From: Pseudomonadota bacterium
GTDB lineage: Bacteria; Desulfobacterota; Desulfobacteria; Desulfobacterales; Desulfolunaceae
DNA: 35,033 nucleotides
Direction: 5' to 3'
Assembly: GCA_018818835.1 (NCBI GenBank)
Contig: JAHIRD010000018.1
Coordinates: 1 to 35,033, forward strand
The notes below the pieces were generated by a model. It was not told the DNA's origin, did not search any database, and saw only the letters and a program-made list of their open reading frames with translations. Below, in pieces: positions 8,820-17,395 of the stretch (its first letter is position 1; each line of letters begins with the position of its first letter). The position numbers were made by a program, and so were the translations under genes.

Positions 8820-9780
8820 CAGATGAAAAGGGGGCAGGCATTGAATATGTGTCACAGGACCGGGTCAGAACACTGTGAAGTTCAATGAAACGCCAGTTGA
8901 TGGCATGGAGCAATACACCCATAAAAACCGAACCCACGGAGATCAGCATCAGGCCTGTTGCCAGAATGGCCAGGGGCACGTGGCGGACATAGTGGTCCGG
9001 GCTGCTCAGGTAATCATGAATGGGCAGATAGCCACTGGCAAGGGACAGGAAAAAAAAGGCCATTCCCATGCTTCCGAAAAAGGTCAGGGGCTTGATGGCC
9101 CTAAGCAGGCTGAAGAGTTTCCAGAGAACCCTGATGCCATCCTTTACCGTGTGGAGCTTGCTTGTGCTGCCCTGGGGCCTGTTGCGGTAAGGGATCTGGA
9201 TTTCGACAATTTTTCGTTTGTAATAAAGCATCTGGACCGTCAGTTCGGTTTCGATCTCAAAGCCTGTTGACACCACGGGCAGCATGGTGACCACCCTGCG
9301 ATTGAATACCCTGTATCCGCTGAGAATATCCGTGAGATCCGTCTGGCGTATCCGATTGACGAGTTTTTGAATTAACAGGTTGCCCAGAAGATGCATGGGC
9401 CGGAAGGCCTGGTCGCCATAGAGCGATAAACGTGCTCCCACAGCCATATCCGCCTTGTTGTTTATGACCGGATCAATCAGGGCATGAACCGATTCGGCCG
9501 GATAGGTGTCATCCCCGTCCACCATCACGTAAATATCAGCCATGACATGTTCAAACATGCATTCAACCACAAAGCCTTTGCCCTCTCTGGGTTCATGGTA
9601 AACACGGGCCCCATGATTCCTGGCTATGGCTGCGGAATTATCCGTGCTGCCATTGTCGAACACACAGATCATGGCCTGGGGAAGTTCTCGTCTGAAATCG
9701 TCAATGACCTTGCCAATCGTGACTTCCTCGTTCAGGCAGGGGATGAGAACGGCCATGCGATCGTTTTTTATATTGCTCAT
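8797..9780 (-). CDS. GT2 glycosyltransferase, polyprenyl-phosphate sugar synthase-like
   Basis: A 327-residue protein with a GT-A catalytic domain (residues 8-230). Motifs include LIPCLNEE at 12-19, DNGSTDNS at 42-49 and the metal-binding DGDD at 88-91. The C-terminal 90 residues hold two strong transmembrane helices (about 235-255 and 268-292). This layout is that of the DPM1/GtrB-like enzymes, which load a sugar nucleotide onto a polyprenyl phosphate at the cytoplasmic face. The start codon at 9780 has only a distant GGATAA upstream; the next Met (residue 9) has no better site, so the first was kept. The 3' end overlaps the GT-C gene tail by 23 bp. Confidence 0.88.
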   Translation of the reverse strand: MSNIKNDRMAVLIPCLNEEVTIGKVIDDFRRELPQAMICVFDNGSTDNSAAIARNHGARVYHEPREGKGFVVECMFEHVMADIYVMVDGDDTYPAESVHALIDPVINNKADMAVGARLSLYGDQAFRPMHLLGNLLIQKLVNRIRQTDLTDILSGYRVFNRRVVTMLPVVSTGFEIETELTVQMLYYKRKIVEIQIPYRNRPQGSTSKLHTVKDGIRVLWKLFSLLRAIKPLTFFGSMGMAFFFLSLASGYLPIHDYLSSPDHYVRHVPLAILATGLMLISVGSVFMGVLLHAINWRFIELHSVLTRSCDTYSMPAPFSSVMDKKTE

Positions 9781-9904
9781 AAAAATACAATTATCCTGAT
9801 TTTATTGATTGTTTTTTTCTCTGGTGTATATCCCAGGCCAAGGTTTGTGTCAATCTGTGTCATGGGGGATCCTGGTTATAAGAGTATAAAGGATTAAGAA
9901 TTTC

Positions 9905-9933
9905 TTGACACAAGACAATATCTAGATGATAAA
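9905..9933 (+). promoter_or_regulatory. Sigma-70-like promoter for the Sel1 gene
   Basis: A consensus -35 box TTGACA (9905-9910) is followed after 17 nt by GATAAA (9928-9933). It is correctly oriented for the gene starting at 10040 and would give a leader of about 100 nt. No other candidate in 9781-10039 is as good. Confidence 0.45.
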
Positions 9934-10039
9934 TGAATTAACAACGGAAATAATAAGAAACAATGTTCAACATCATGTAATAAAACATGAATTTATAATG
10001 ATGAGGGGAAATTTCATTCGGGATTGTGTGGGGGAGATA

Positions 10040-11281
10040 ATGAAATTAAGAATTTTTGTTTTTGCTCTGATGAGTGTATTCATGTCAACCGCATCGTTTT
10101 CAGCCCATGTGGACGGCCTTGGGGCGTTTATCAATGGGGATTACAGTGCGGCCTATCCGGAGCTTCTAAACATGGCTGCCCAAGGTGACATGTCGGCCCA
10201 GTATTCCCTGGGCGTGATGCACCAGAAAGGTCTGGGCGTGGAAGCCAATGCGGATGTTGCCGTAAAATGGTATCGGAAAGCCGGCAGCAAGGGACATAAC
10301 GGAGCCATTCGGAATCTTGAAATCATTTATCTGGATGGCGGGGAACTTAAGTTTTTCGATGATGAAGCTCGCACCTGGTATCATTGGAAAGCCAAAGAAG
10401 GAAGCGCCGAAGCCCAATACTATCTGGGGGATATCTATTTCCTGGGCAAGGGAATTGATCAAGATCTGGCCAATGCTCTGAAATGGTACAAAAAATCCGC
10501 ATCCAAGGGCAATATGAAAGCTCAATACCGAATAGGTGAGATGTATCAGAGCGGGAGAGGGGTAAACCAGGATCTGTCCAAATCCCTTTCATGGTATCTT
10601 AAAGCAGCCAAGCAGGGGTATAAAAAGGCTCAGTACCAAATCGGGCTTCAGCATTTACTGGGTAACGGCACAGAGATGGATCTGTCCAAAGCCGTCACAT
10701 GGTTCCATCTTTCTGCAAATGCAGGATATTCCAAAGCCCAGTATACCATGGGAACCATGTACGAACATGGTGAAGGTGTGGATATGGATATCGCCCAGGC
10801 GGCACGTTGGTACAAGCTCGCAGCCGACCAAGGCTATCCGGATGCCCAGTATTCCTACGGACTTTTTTGTGAACTGGGGAAAGGGGTGCCCCAGGATTAC
10901 ACCGTGGCTGCCCAATGGTACCGGAAGGCCGCTGAAAACGGGGTGGGAAAAGCCTGCTATTTTCTGGGTGTGATGTACGAATTGGGAAAGGGTGTTGACG
11001 AAGATCCCGTGAGTTCGCTTAAATGGTATCGACTGGCAGCGGAACAGGGGCACAATAGGGCCCACTACAATATCGGGACCATGTACGCCCATGGAAAAGG
11101 GGTTCCCCGTGACTATGTGGAAGCTTACAAATGGTTCAGTCTGTCTGCAGTTATGGGGTTGAAGCAGTCCCTTGAGATGAGAAACGAGATTGAAAAAGTC
11201 ATGACACCCAAACAGATCAACGAGGGACGGCGGCTTGCCACTGAATGGGTTAATAGAAATACCGCAGAAAAAGATATTTAG
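10040..11281 (+). CDS. Exported Sel1-repeat protein
   Basis: A 413-residue protein. The reading frame is open from 9926, but the start was placed at 10040 because GGGGGAG lies directly upstream and the new N-terminus is a clear signal peptide (MKLRIFVFALMSVF..., cleavage near residue 22). The mature part consists almost entirely of nine Sel1-like repeats of about 36 residues with the pattern A-Q-Y-x-L-G-x-M-Y ... G-V ... W-Y-x-x-A-A. The second repeat (near GAIRNLEIIY) is degenerate. Sel1 solenoids are protein-protein interaction scaffolds; a periplasmic adaptor role is likely, but the partner is unknown. A strong hairpin lies downstream. Confidence 0.88.
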   Translation: MKLRIFVFALMSVFMSTASFSAHVDGLGAFINGDYSAAYPELLNMAAQGDMSAQYSLGVMHQKGLGVEANADVAVKWYRKAGSKGHNGAIRNLEIIYLDGGELKFFDDEARTWYHWKAKEGSAEAQYYLGDIYFLGKGIDQDLANALKWYKKSASKGNMKAQYRIGEMYQSGRGVNQDLSKSLSWYLKAAKQGYKKAQYQIGLQHLLGNGTEMDLSKAVTWFHLSANAGYSKAQYTMGTMYEHGEGVDMDIAQAARWYKLAADQGYPDAQYSYGLFCELGKGVPQDYTVAAQWYRKAAENGVGKACYFLGVMYELGKGVDEDPVSSLKWYRLAAEQGHNRAHYNIGTMYAHGKGVPRDYVEAYKWFSLSAVMGLKQSLEMRNEIEKVMTPKQINEGRRLATEWVNRNTAEKDI

Positions 11282-11333
11282 TGCCCATCCATAAACAGCA
11301 TCTCACGGTCTCAATCATACTCAGTGAAATCTT

Positions 11334-11387
11334 CATAGGTCCCATAAGTCCCATGGGTCCTATGTGACTTATGGGACCTATGGGATT
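11334..11387. terminator. 17-bp hairpin between convergent genes
   Basis: Perfect inverted arms 11334-11350 and 11366-11382 (core ATAGGTCCCATAAGTC / GACTTATGGGACCTAT) enclose a 15-nt loop. GGGATTTTTAT follows on the plus strand. It lies between the Sel1 gene and the convergent hemolysin III gene, so it could terminate the Sel1 transcript. The loop repeats parts of the stem (CCATGGGTCCTATG), which suggests it is also one unit of a dispersed repeat built from the same short words. Confidence 0.55.
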
Positions 11388-11445
11388 TTTATCTCGTCAT
11401 GTATTGGGGTATTGTTTCATACTCTTCATGATCCGGGAAACCTAA

Positions 11446-12099
11446 TCAGTCAAACAATACAAGATAGCGATACATCACCATGAAATGGGATGCTGTTCCC
11501 ATCATGATCAGGACATGAAACAGTTCGTGGAATCCGAAGACTTCCGGGAAGGGGTCGGGTTTTTTGATGCCGTAGATCACGGCCCCCACACTGTAAAAAA
11601 TCCCACCGGCAAGAAGCCAGAAAAGAGCCCCTGCCTGCAAATTGACAATCAACGGCCAGATGGCCACAATACAAATCCAACCCATGAGAAGATACAACGA
11701 GGTTGACAACCATCGTGGCGCTTCCATCCAGAACAGTTTGATCATAAGGCCGATCAGGGCAAAGGACCACACACAGCAGAGGATGCTTGTGCCCCAGGCC
11801 CCTTTCAGGGGAATCAGGCAGATGGGGGTGTAGGTCGCTGCAATAATAAAAAAAATCATCATGTGATCAACACGTCTCATAAAGGCGATGCCCTTATCTG
11901 ACAGGGGCAGCCAGTGGTAAAGCGTACTGGCCAGATAGATCATGATCATTCCTGCACCAAATATGGAAAATGATACCACGTGAATAATTTTCAGAGGGGA
12001 TATGGACGTGATTATCAAAAAGATGGCGCCGATCACCGCCAGGATAAGGCCGATAAAATGGGTCAGGCCACTGATGGGTTCGCGAAAATAAAATTTCAT
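11446..12099 (-). CDS. Hemolysin III / PAQR family membrane protein
   Basis: A 217-residue protein with seven predicted transmembrane helices, the usual size for the bacterial HlyIII/YqfA branch of the PAQR superfamily. Family signatures are visible: the N-terminal REPISGLTHFIG, a Ser-His pair region STLYHW, DHMMIF, and the C-terminal GFHELFHVLIM whose histidines, with the earlier His and Asp, form the putative metal site. AAAGGATT precedes the start. The family name comes from a reported haemolysin, but most members have no proven lytic activity and are linked to membrane-lipid homeostasis. It is divergent from pyrD. Confidence 0.92.
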   Translation of the reverse strand: MKFYFREPISGLTHFIGLILAVIGAIFLIITSISPLKIIHVVSFSIFGAGMIMIYLASTLYHWLPLSDKGIAFMRRVDHMMIFFIIAATYTPICLIPLKGAWGTSILCCVWSFALIGLMIKLFWMEAPRWLSTSLYLLMGWICIVAIWPLIVNLQAGALFWLLAGGIFYSVGAVIYGIKKPDPFPEVFGFHELFHVLIMMGTASHFMVMYRYLVLFD

Positions 12100-12284
12100 G
12101 GGGGAATCCTTTGCCCGGGAAAAGAAGGTTTGTTTGTGGTGAGTTTATCCAAGGCCGTGTGAAAAGTAAACACCATAAATGCATAAGAAAAAACTTGTGT
12201 ACCCAATCCCCATGGAATAAAAGAAGGATGGCATAGATGTTTTTTAAACACTTACAGACTAAAATGATAGAAGGATAAATCATT

Positions 12285-13205
12285 ATGAGCATAAAACCGG
12301 ACCTGCGGGTGAATGTGGGTGGCGTGGTCTTGAAAAACCCGGTGATGACCGCCTCGGGAACGTTTGGTTATGGCCTTGAATTTACAGATTATGTCGACCT
12401 GAATGCCGTGGGAGGGATTGTGGTTAAAGGTCTTTCCATTGAACCCTCCAAGGGTAACCCTCCCCCCAGGATTGTGGAGACGGCATGCGGTATGCTCAAT
12501 GCCATCGGTCTTGAGAATATAGGAATCATGGCCTTTATCAGGGACAAGATTCCTGCACTTGAAGCTTTTGATACGGCCATATTTATAAATGTCTATGGGA
12601 AGACCGAAGCGGATTATGCCAGGGTGGCGGAAATCGCTGATGAGGTTCCGGCCATCGCAGGAATGGAGATCAATATTTCCTGTCCCAATGTGACCCAGGG
12701 TGGCCTGGCCTTTGGGGTGGACCCCTGTTCTGCTGCATCTGTGGTCAAGGCGGTTCGGGCAAAAACCAGCAAGCCGTTGATGGTGAAACTGACGCCCAAT
12801 GTGACCGATATCACCGTGGTGGCCCGGAGTGTTGAAGATGCGGGGGCAGACTCCCTGTCTCTCATCAACACAATCACCGGCATGGCCATTGATGTCCGGA
12901 CACGGAAACCCAAGCTTGCCAATGTGGTGGGCGGCCTGTCAGGGCCAGCTATAAAACCCGTGGCCCTGCGAATGGTCTTTCAGGTTGCCCGGGCTGTGAA
13001 AATTCCGGTGGTGGGTATCGGCGGCATTATGAACACCGAGGATGCCCTGGAATTCATCATTGCCGGGGCCACAGCCATTCAGACAGGAACGGCCAATTTT
13101 GTGAATCCCGGTGTGAGTGGCGATATTGTAAAAGGAATCGAGTCATTTATGATAGAGAACAATATAACGAACCTTGAGGAAATCAGGGGCTCTTTGATTG
13201 TCTAA
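12285..13205 (+). CDS. pyrD: Dihydroorotate dehydrogenase, class 1B catalytic subunit
   Basis: A 306-residue FMN TIM-barrel enzyme that oxidises dihydroorotate to orotate in pyrimidine synthesis. The catalytic base is a cysteine, C133 in NISCPNV, which marks class 1 and not class 2 enzymes (serine). The family signatures NPVMTASGTFG at 18-28 and GVGIGGI-like GIGGIMNTEDALEFI near the C-terminus are present. Class 1B enzymes work with the PyrK iron-sulfur/FAD subunit and reduce NAD+; no pyrK lies within the window, so it must be elsewhere if the enzyme is truly 1B. AGAAGGA precedes the start. Confidence 0.94.
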   Translation: MSIKPDLRVNVGGVVLKNPVMTASGTFGYGLEFTDYVDLNAVGGIVVKGLSIEPSKGNPPPRIVETACGMLNAIGLENIGIMAFIRDKIPALEAFDTAIFINVYGKTEADYARVAEIADEVPAIAGMEINISCPNVTQGGLAFGVDPCSAASVVKAVRAKTSKPLMVKLTPNVTDITVVARSVEDAGADSLSLINTITGMAIDVRTRKPKLANVVGGLSGPAIKPVALRMVFQVARAVKIPVVGIGGIMNTEDALEFIIAGATAIQTGTANFVNPGVSGDIVKGIESFMIENNITNLEEIRGSLIV

Positions 13206-13250
13206 ATTTCTAGGTGGCTGTAAAATAAATAGGTTGAGCCACAAAAAGGG

Positions 13251-13279
13251 TTGACAAGGACCTTTTGTCGGAATATCAA
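13251..13279 (+). promoter_or_regulatory. Possible sigma-70 promoter for the CHI-like gene
   Basis: TTGACA at 13251-13256, then 17 nt, then TATCAA at 13274-13279 (four of six matches). It would give a leader of about 170 nt before 13459. The -10 box is weak. Nothing else was recognised between pyrD and the next gene. Confidence 0.3.
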
Positions 13280-13458
13280 TGTTTAACTCTTCGAATTGAA
13301 TTATATGTTCGAGCCTGGTTCTTCTTGCTGATCAATGATCACAGTTTAGGCAGATGTTTTTAAGCGGACAGATTGTCAATCTTCCCTGTCTCCTTTGGAA
13401 GCATATAATTCTTATTAATCAACAGTCTTTGTAAATATTAAAAAAAGTGAGGTGTCTT

Positions 13459-14013
13459 ATGATGAAACGACTTATTTTATTGGTGATAGCCGGGTTGATG
13501 ATGGTTTCTACCGCGTATGCGGAAGGCAAAGCCATGCCGGATACCATGAAGGCAGGTGATGCAGATCTTTTATTAAATGGTTCGGGTGTAAGAACAAAAT
13601 TGTTTATGGACCTTTATGTTGCAGGTCTTTATGTCCCCGAGAAAACAAAAGATGTGGTCGCTCTTCTTAAAAAAGATGATAAAATGGCAATGAGACTCCA
13701 GATCATTTCCAAGCTGATCACCAGCGAAAAAATGTCCGAAGCCACGCGTGAGGGTTTTGAAAAATCAACCCACGGCAACATCGCTCCCATCCAGAAAGAA
13801 ATTGATGATATGATCAGTGTTTTCAGTGCAGAAATCAAACAAGACGATGTTTATGATATGGTTTATGTGCCGGGTACCGGGACCAATATAATTAAAAATG
13901 GTGTTCTTGCCAAAACGATTCCTGGTGAAGAATTCAGCAAAGCCCTTTTCGGTATCTGGATCGGAGATAATCCCGTTCAGGAAAAACTCAAATCAGGTCT
14001 TGCCGGTTCATGA
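13459..14013 (+). CDS. Exported chalcone isomerase-like protein
   Basis: A 184-residue protein with a signal peptide (MMKRLILLVIAGLMMVSTAYA, cleavage after AYA). The mature part matches the bacterial chalcone-isomerase-like fold family (Chalcone_3): residues near LNGSGVRTKLFMDLYVAGLYV form the first signature, and GTNIIKNG plus the final FGIWIGDNP are also typical. In bacteria these proteins are periplasmic and have no proven flavonoid reaction; a binding or fatty-acid-related role is assumed. The start was set at 13459 because GTGAGG lies just before it; an in-frame GTG at 13447 is part of that ribosome site. A bidirectional terminator follows. Confidence 0.82.
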   Translation: MMKRLILLVIAGLMMVSTAYAEGKAMPDTMKAGDADLLLNGSGVRTKLFMDLYVAGLYVPEKTKDVVALLKKDDKMAMRLQIISKLITSEKMSEATREGFEKSTHGNIAPIQKEIDDMISVFSAEIKQDDVYDMVYVPGTGTNIIKNGVLAKTIPGEEFSKALFGIWIGDNPVQEKLKSGLAGS

Positions 14014-14057
14014 TGCATCCCTGATTGTTAATCTGATTTAAAAAAAGATAAGAAATT

Positions 14058-14096
14058 AAAGGCAGCCCAGGCAATGATTGCCCGGCTGCCTTTTTT
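14058..14096. terminator. Bidirectional intrinsic terminator
   Basis: Stem AAAGGCAGCC / GGCTGCCTTT with an inner pairing GGCAA / TTGCC, a T6 run at 14091-14096 on the plus strand, and an A-rich tract at 14041-14060 that gives a U-rich tract on the minus strand. It serves the exported protein gene and the convergent leuA, whose stop codon begins at 14101 inside the end of the T-rich tract. Confidence 0.85.
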
Positions 14097-14098
14097 AT

Positions 14099-15637
14099 TT
14101 ACATGGTTTCGGGTGTGGATGGCGGATTGGCCTTAAGATATTCAAGCCGGTTCAGACCATTGATATAGGCCTTGGCACTGGCTGTGATGATATCCATATC
14201 CGATCCCCTGCCCAGGGCCACAAGGCCGTCTTCTTTCAATCTGACAGTCACTTCACCCTGGGCGTCTGTTCCACCGGTGAGAGCGCTGATGGAAAACCGG
14301 AGCAGGGTGGCCGAGGTGCGTGTCAGCTTTGCAATGGCCTGGTACGCTGCGTCAATGGGGCCGTTGCCCGTGGAGCTTTCCTCGGTGGATCGCCCATTGA
14401 TTAACATCTTGACATGGGCCAGGGGATCCACGGTGGTGCCGCTGGAAATATGGATATATTCCAGGGCAAAAAGATCACTGCTGCGCAAAACCCCCTCGTT
14501 GACAAGGGCTTCCAAGTCTTCATCCGTAATGTCCTTTTTACGGTCCGCCAGGTTTTTGAATTTTTCAAACACGCTTTGAATCTCATCATCGGAAAGATTG
14601 TAACCCATATCCACCAGATAGTTTCGGATGGCATGCTTGCCCGAATGTTTCCCCAGAACCAGTTTGCTGCTGTGCAGACCAATGGTTTCGGGTTTCATGA
14701 TCTCATAGGTGGTGGGGTTTTTTAAGACGCCATCCTGATGAATACCTGATTCATGGGAAAAGGCGTTTGCTCCCACAATGGCCTTGTTGGGCTGAACCTG
14801 GATACCTGTGATCATGGAAACCAACCGGCTGATGGGATAAATCTTGGTGGTATCGATACGGGTATCGACTTTTAAAAGGTCATTTCTGGTTTTGAGGGCC
14901 ATGACAATCTCCTCCAGGGAGGTGTTTCCGGCTCGCTCACCAATTCCGTTAATGGCCACCTCAGCCTGGCGTGCTCCGGCTCTGATGGCGGCCAGTGTAT
15001 TGGCAGTGCCCAGGCCCAGGTCGTTGTGGCAATGGACGCTCACAATGGCCTTATCGATGTTTTTCGTGTTGTTTAGCACATAGGAAACAAGGGCTCCGAA
15101 TTCATCCGGTATGGCGTAGCCCACGGTATCAGGGATGTTCAGGGTTCGTGCACCGGCTTCGATGGCCACTTCAAAGACCCGGCACAGGTAATCCGGATCT
15201 GTCCGACTGGCATCCATGGCACTGAACTCCACATCCTCGCAAAGACTTCTGGAAAGGCGGACAGCCTCCCGGGCGATCTCGATCACCTCTGCCTGGCTTT
15301 TTTTCATCTGGTATTTCAGATGAATTTCCGAGGTGGAAACAAAGGTGTGTATCCGGGGGTGCTTTGCAGATTTTATGGAATCCGCACAGGTTTTAATGTC
15401 TCCGGGCAGGGCCCTGGCAAGACCGCAGACAGATGAGTTTTTGATCATATCTGAAATCTGCCGGACCGCATCAAAATCACCGGGTGAGGATGCCGGAAAT
15501 CCGGCCTCGATCACATCCACGCCCAGTTCTTCCAACTTGGATGCGATTCGAAGTTTTTCTGCGGTGTTCATGGTGGCACCAGGAGACTGTTCGCCATCCC
15601 TTAAGGTTGTATCGAATATGATTACTTTATCGTCCAT
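14099..15637 (-). CDS. leuA: 2-isopropylmalate synthase
   Basis: A 512-residue enzyme that condenses acetyl-CoA with 2-oxoisovalerate, the committed step of leucine synthesis. The DRE-TIM metallolyase barrel begins with FDTTLRDGEQ (residues 8-17); the metal-binding HCHND motif follows mid-barrel. The linker region has GANAFSHESGIHQDG. The C-terminal LeuA dimer domain (about 385-500), the leucine feedback region, is complete. An upstream TTG at 15655 is in frame, but ATG at 15637 has GGAG seven bases before it and gives the usual N-terminus, so it was chosen. The cimA stop is 14 nt upstream, so the two genes share a transcript. The gene ends at a bidirectional terminator. Confidence 0.95.
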   Translation of the reverse strand: MDDKVIIFDTTLRDGEQSPGATMNTAEKLRIASKLEELGVDVIEAGFPASSPGDFDAVRQISDMIKNSSVCGLARALPGDIKTCADSIKSAKHPRIHTFVSTSEIHLKYQMKKSQAEVIEIAREAVRLSRSLCEDVEFSAMDASRTDPDYLCRVFEVAIEAGARTLNIPDTVGYAIPDEFGALVSYVLNNTKNIDKAIVSVHCHNDLGLGTANTLAAIRAGARQAEVAINGIGERAGNTSLEEIVMALKTRNDLLKVDTRIDTTKIYPISRLVSMITGIQVQPNKAIVGANAFSHESGIHQDGVLKNPTTYEIMKPETIGLHSSKLVLGKHSGKHAIRNYLVDMGYNLSDDEIQSVFEKFKNLADRKKDITDEDLEALVNEGVLRSSDLFALEYIHISSGTTVDPLAHVKMLINGRSTEESSTGNGPIDAAYQAIAKLTRTSATLLRFSISALTGGTDAQGEVTVRLKEDGLVALGRGSDMDIITASAKAYINGLNRLEYLKANPPSTPETM

Positions 15638-15651
15638 ATAAGACTCCGTTA

Positions 15652-17244
15652 TCAAGATGATTTGTTTAGAGATTTAGCAAGTTTGTACTGAAAGCTGTCT
15701 TCCAGAGCCTGCCAACTGGCCTCAATGATATCTTCGGAAACACCCACGGTTGTCCAGATATCCTCATGGTCCCTGGATTCGATGAGAACCCGGACCTTGG
15801 CTTCCGTGCCGTCCCTGCCATCAATCACACGCACCTTGAAATCCACAAGATGCATATCTGCTATCTGATCATAGAATTTATCAAGGCCCTTTCTCAAGGC
15901 ATTATCCAGGGCGCTGACCGGGCCTGCTCCTTCGGCGGCCGTGATTTCAGTTTTTCCATCCACGGCGATTTTGATCATGGCGTGGGAGGTACAGGGCCGC
16001 TCCTTATCTTTTTCCACGGTCACCCGGAACGCTTCAAGCTCAAAACGGGGCTTGTGCTGAAGCCTGAATTTGTCCATAAGGATCTTGAGGGAGCCATCTG
16101 CTATGTCGTACTGGTAGCCGTCCTGCTCAAGCAATTTGATTTCCGATACAAAACGCCGAGTGTCAAAGGCCTCGGACTCCAAATCAATGCCCAGTTCCTT
16201 GGCTTTATACTCAATATTGCTTCGCCCGGACTGGTCCGAGACAAGGACGCGGCGCGTATTGCCCACCAGGGTCGGCTCCATATGCTCATAGGCCACAGGA
16301 TTTTTCATGATGGCGCTGACATGAACTCCCGCTTTGTGGGTGAATGCGCTTCGGCCCACAAAAGGACGTGAACTCAAGGGGATCATGTTGGATGTCTCAC
16401 TGACAAATCGGGACAAACTTTTCAGCTTTTTAATATTTTCAGAGTCCATGCAGCTGTCGTTCATTTTCAGACATAAGATGGGGATCACAGCTGTCAGGTC
16501 CGTATTGCCGCAGCGCTCCCCATAGCCGTTGATGGTGCCCTGGACCATGGATGCACCCGCCCTGACCGCCGCAATGGCATTGGCGACCCCCATGGCGCAA
16601 TCATTGTGGGCATGGATGCCAAAGGAAACGTTTGTGAATCCTTTGTCCCCAAGCTTGGCCATGACCTCATGGATAATACCTTCGACTTCATGGGGCAGGC
16701 TGCCTCCATTGGTATCGCAGAGCACCAGCATGTCTGCGCCGCCTTTGAGGGCGGCAACAAGTGTTTCCATGGCATAATCGGGGTTTGCCTTGTATCCGTC
16801 AAAAAAATGTTCGGCATCGTAGAGAAGCTCAAGGCCATGATGTTTGATAAACCCAATGCTGTCAGTGATCATGGCAAGGTTTTCTTCGAGGGTATTGCCC
16901 ATGATCTCAAGGACATGAAGATCCCATGTTTTCCCGAAAAGGGTGATGGCCGGTGCTTGGCATTCGATCAGCGCAGCGAGATTGGCATCTTCCTCGGGAC
17001 GGATACCCGGGCGTCGTGTGGAGCCGAATGCTGTGACCACGGTATGTTTCAATGAAATTCCTTGAAGCATTTTAAAAAATTCCATGGCCCCCGGGCTGGA
17101 ACCCGGCCAGCCGCACTCAATGTAGTGAATACCGATATCATCAAGCTTCTGGGCGACTCTCAACTTATCTTCAGGGGTAAAACTGATGTTTTCCCCTTGG
17201 GTTCCATCCCTTAAGGTTGTATCAAATAGCAGGGTTTTTTTCAT
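15652..17244 (-). CDS. cimA: (R)-citramalate synthase
   Basis: A 530-residue paralogue of LeuA that matches the citramalate synthase family known from Geobacter. It joins pyruvate and acetyl-CoA to citramalate and so starts isoleucine synthesis without threonine. It shares the barrel start FDTTLRDGTQGE and the metal motif HAHND, but differs from the neighbouring leuA around the substrate pocket (ECGWPGSSPGAMEFF, LFGKTWDLHV). The C-terminal LeuA-dimer/regulatory domain is present (about 410-525). GGAGACAAGG precedes the ATG. It is followed 14 nt later by leuA. No threonine dehydratase lies in the window. A 2-isopropylmalate synthase role is less likely because the adjacent LeuA is canonical. 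Confidence 0.92.
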   Translation of the reverse strand: MKKTLLFDTTLRDGTQGENISFTPEDKLRVAQKLDDIGIHYIECGWPGSSPGAMEFFKMLQGISLKHTVVTAFGSTRRPGIRPEEDANLAALIECQAPAITLFGKTWDLHVLEIMGNTLEENLAMITDSIGFIKHHGLELLYDAEHFFDGYKANPDYAMETLVAALKGGADMLVLCDTNGGSLPHEVEGIIHEVMAKLGDKGFTNVSFGIHAHNDCAMGVANAIAAVRAGASMVQGTINGYGERCGNTDLTAVIPILCLKMNDSCMDSENIKKLKSLSRFVSETSNMIPLSSRPFVGRSAFTHKAGVHVSAIMKNPVAYEHMEPTLVGNTRRVLVSDQSGRSNIEYKAKELGIDLESEAFDTRRFVSEIKLLEQDGYQYDIADGSLKILMDKFRLQHKPRFELEAFRVTVEKDKERPCTSHAMIKIAVDGKTEITAAEGAGPVSALDNALRKGLDKFYDQIADMHLVDFKVRVIDGRDGTEAKVRVLIESRDHEDIWTTVGVSEDIIEASWQALEDSFQYKLAKSLNKSS

Positions 17245-17317
17245 CCTTGTCTCCGTTTAACGTTTTTCTGTTTTTAGAACATAAGACCCCAGGGCCTTTT
17301 ATCAAGATTCGAAAACA

Positions 17318-17365
17318 GAAAAAAACACTGCCTGAATCCGCATCACGCGGATAAGACAGGCAGTG
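17318..17365 (-). terminator. Intrinsic terminator between ilvN and cimA
   Basis: Arms 17326-17334 and 17357-17365 (CACTGCCTG / CAGGCAGTG) enclose a second stem ATCCGC / GCGGAT (17336-17341, 17347-17352). On the minus strand the hairpin is followed by a T7 tract. It lies 30 nt after the ilvN stop and about 75 nt before cimA. It should end most ilvDBN transcripts and leave cimA-leuA to read-through or an unseen promoter. Confidence 0.85.
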
Positions 17366-17395
17366 CTTCGATCAGACCAGTATTACAAAAAATTA

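Noticed and set aside
9926-10039. N-terminal extension of the Sel1 protein from 9926
   Set aside because: It overlaps the probable promoter, and a signal peptide with a strong ribosome site begins at 10040.
15638-15655. LeuA start at TTG 15655
   Set aside because: The ATG at 15637 has GGAG at proper distance and gives the usual family N-terminus.
17318-17365. Second amino-acid attenuator before cimA
   Set aside because: No leader peptide fits between the ilvN stop and the hairpin and no competing stem was found; it reads as a plain terminator.
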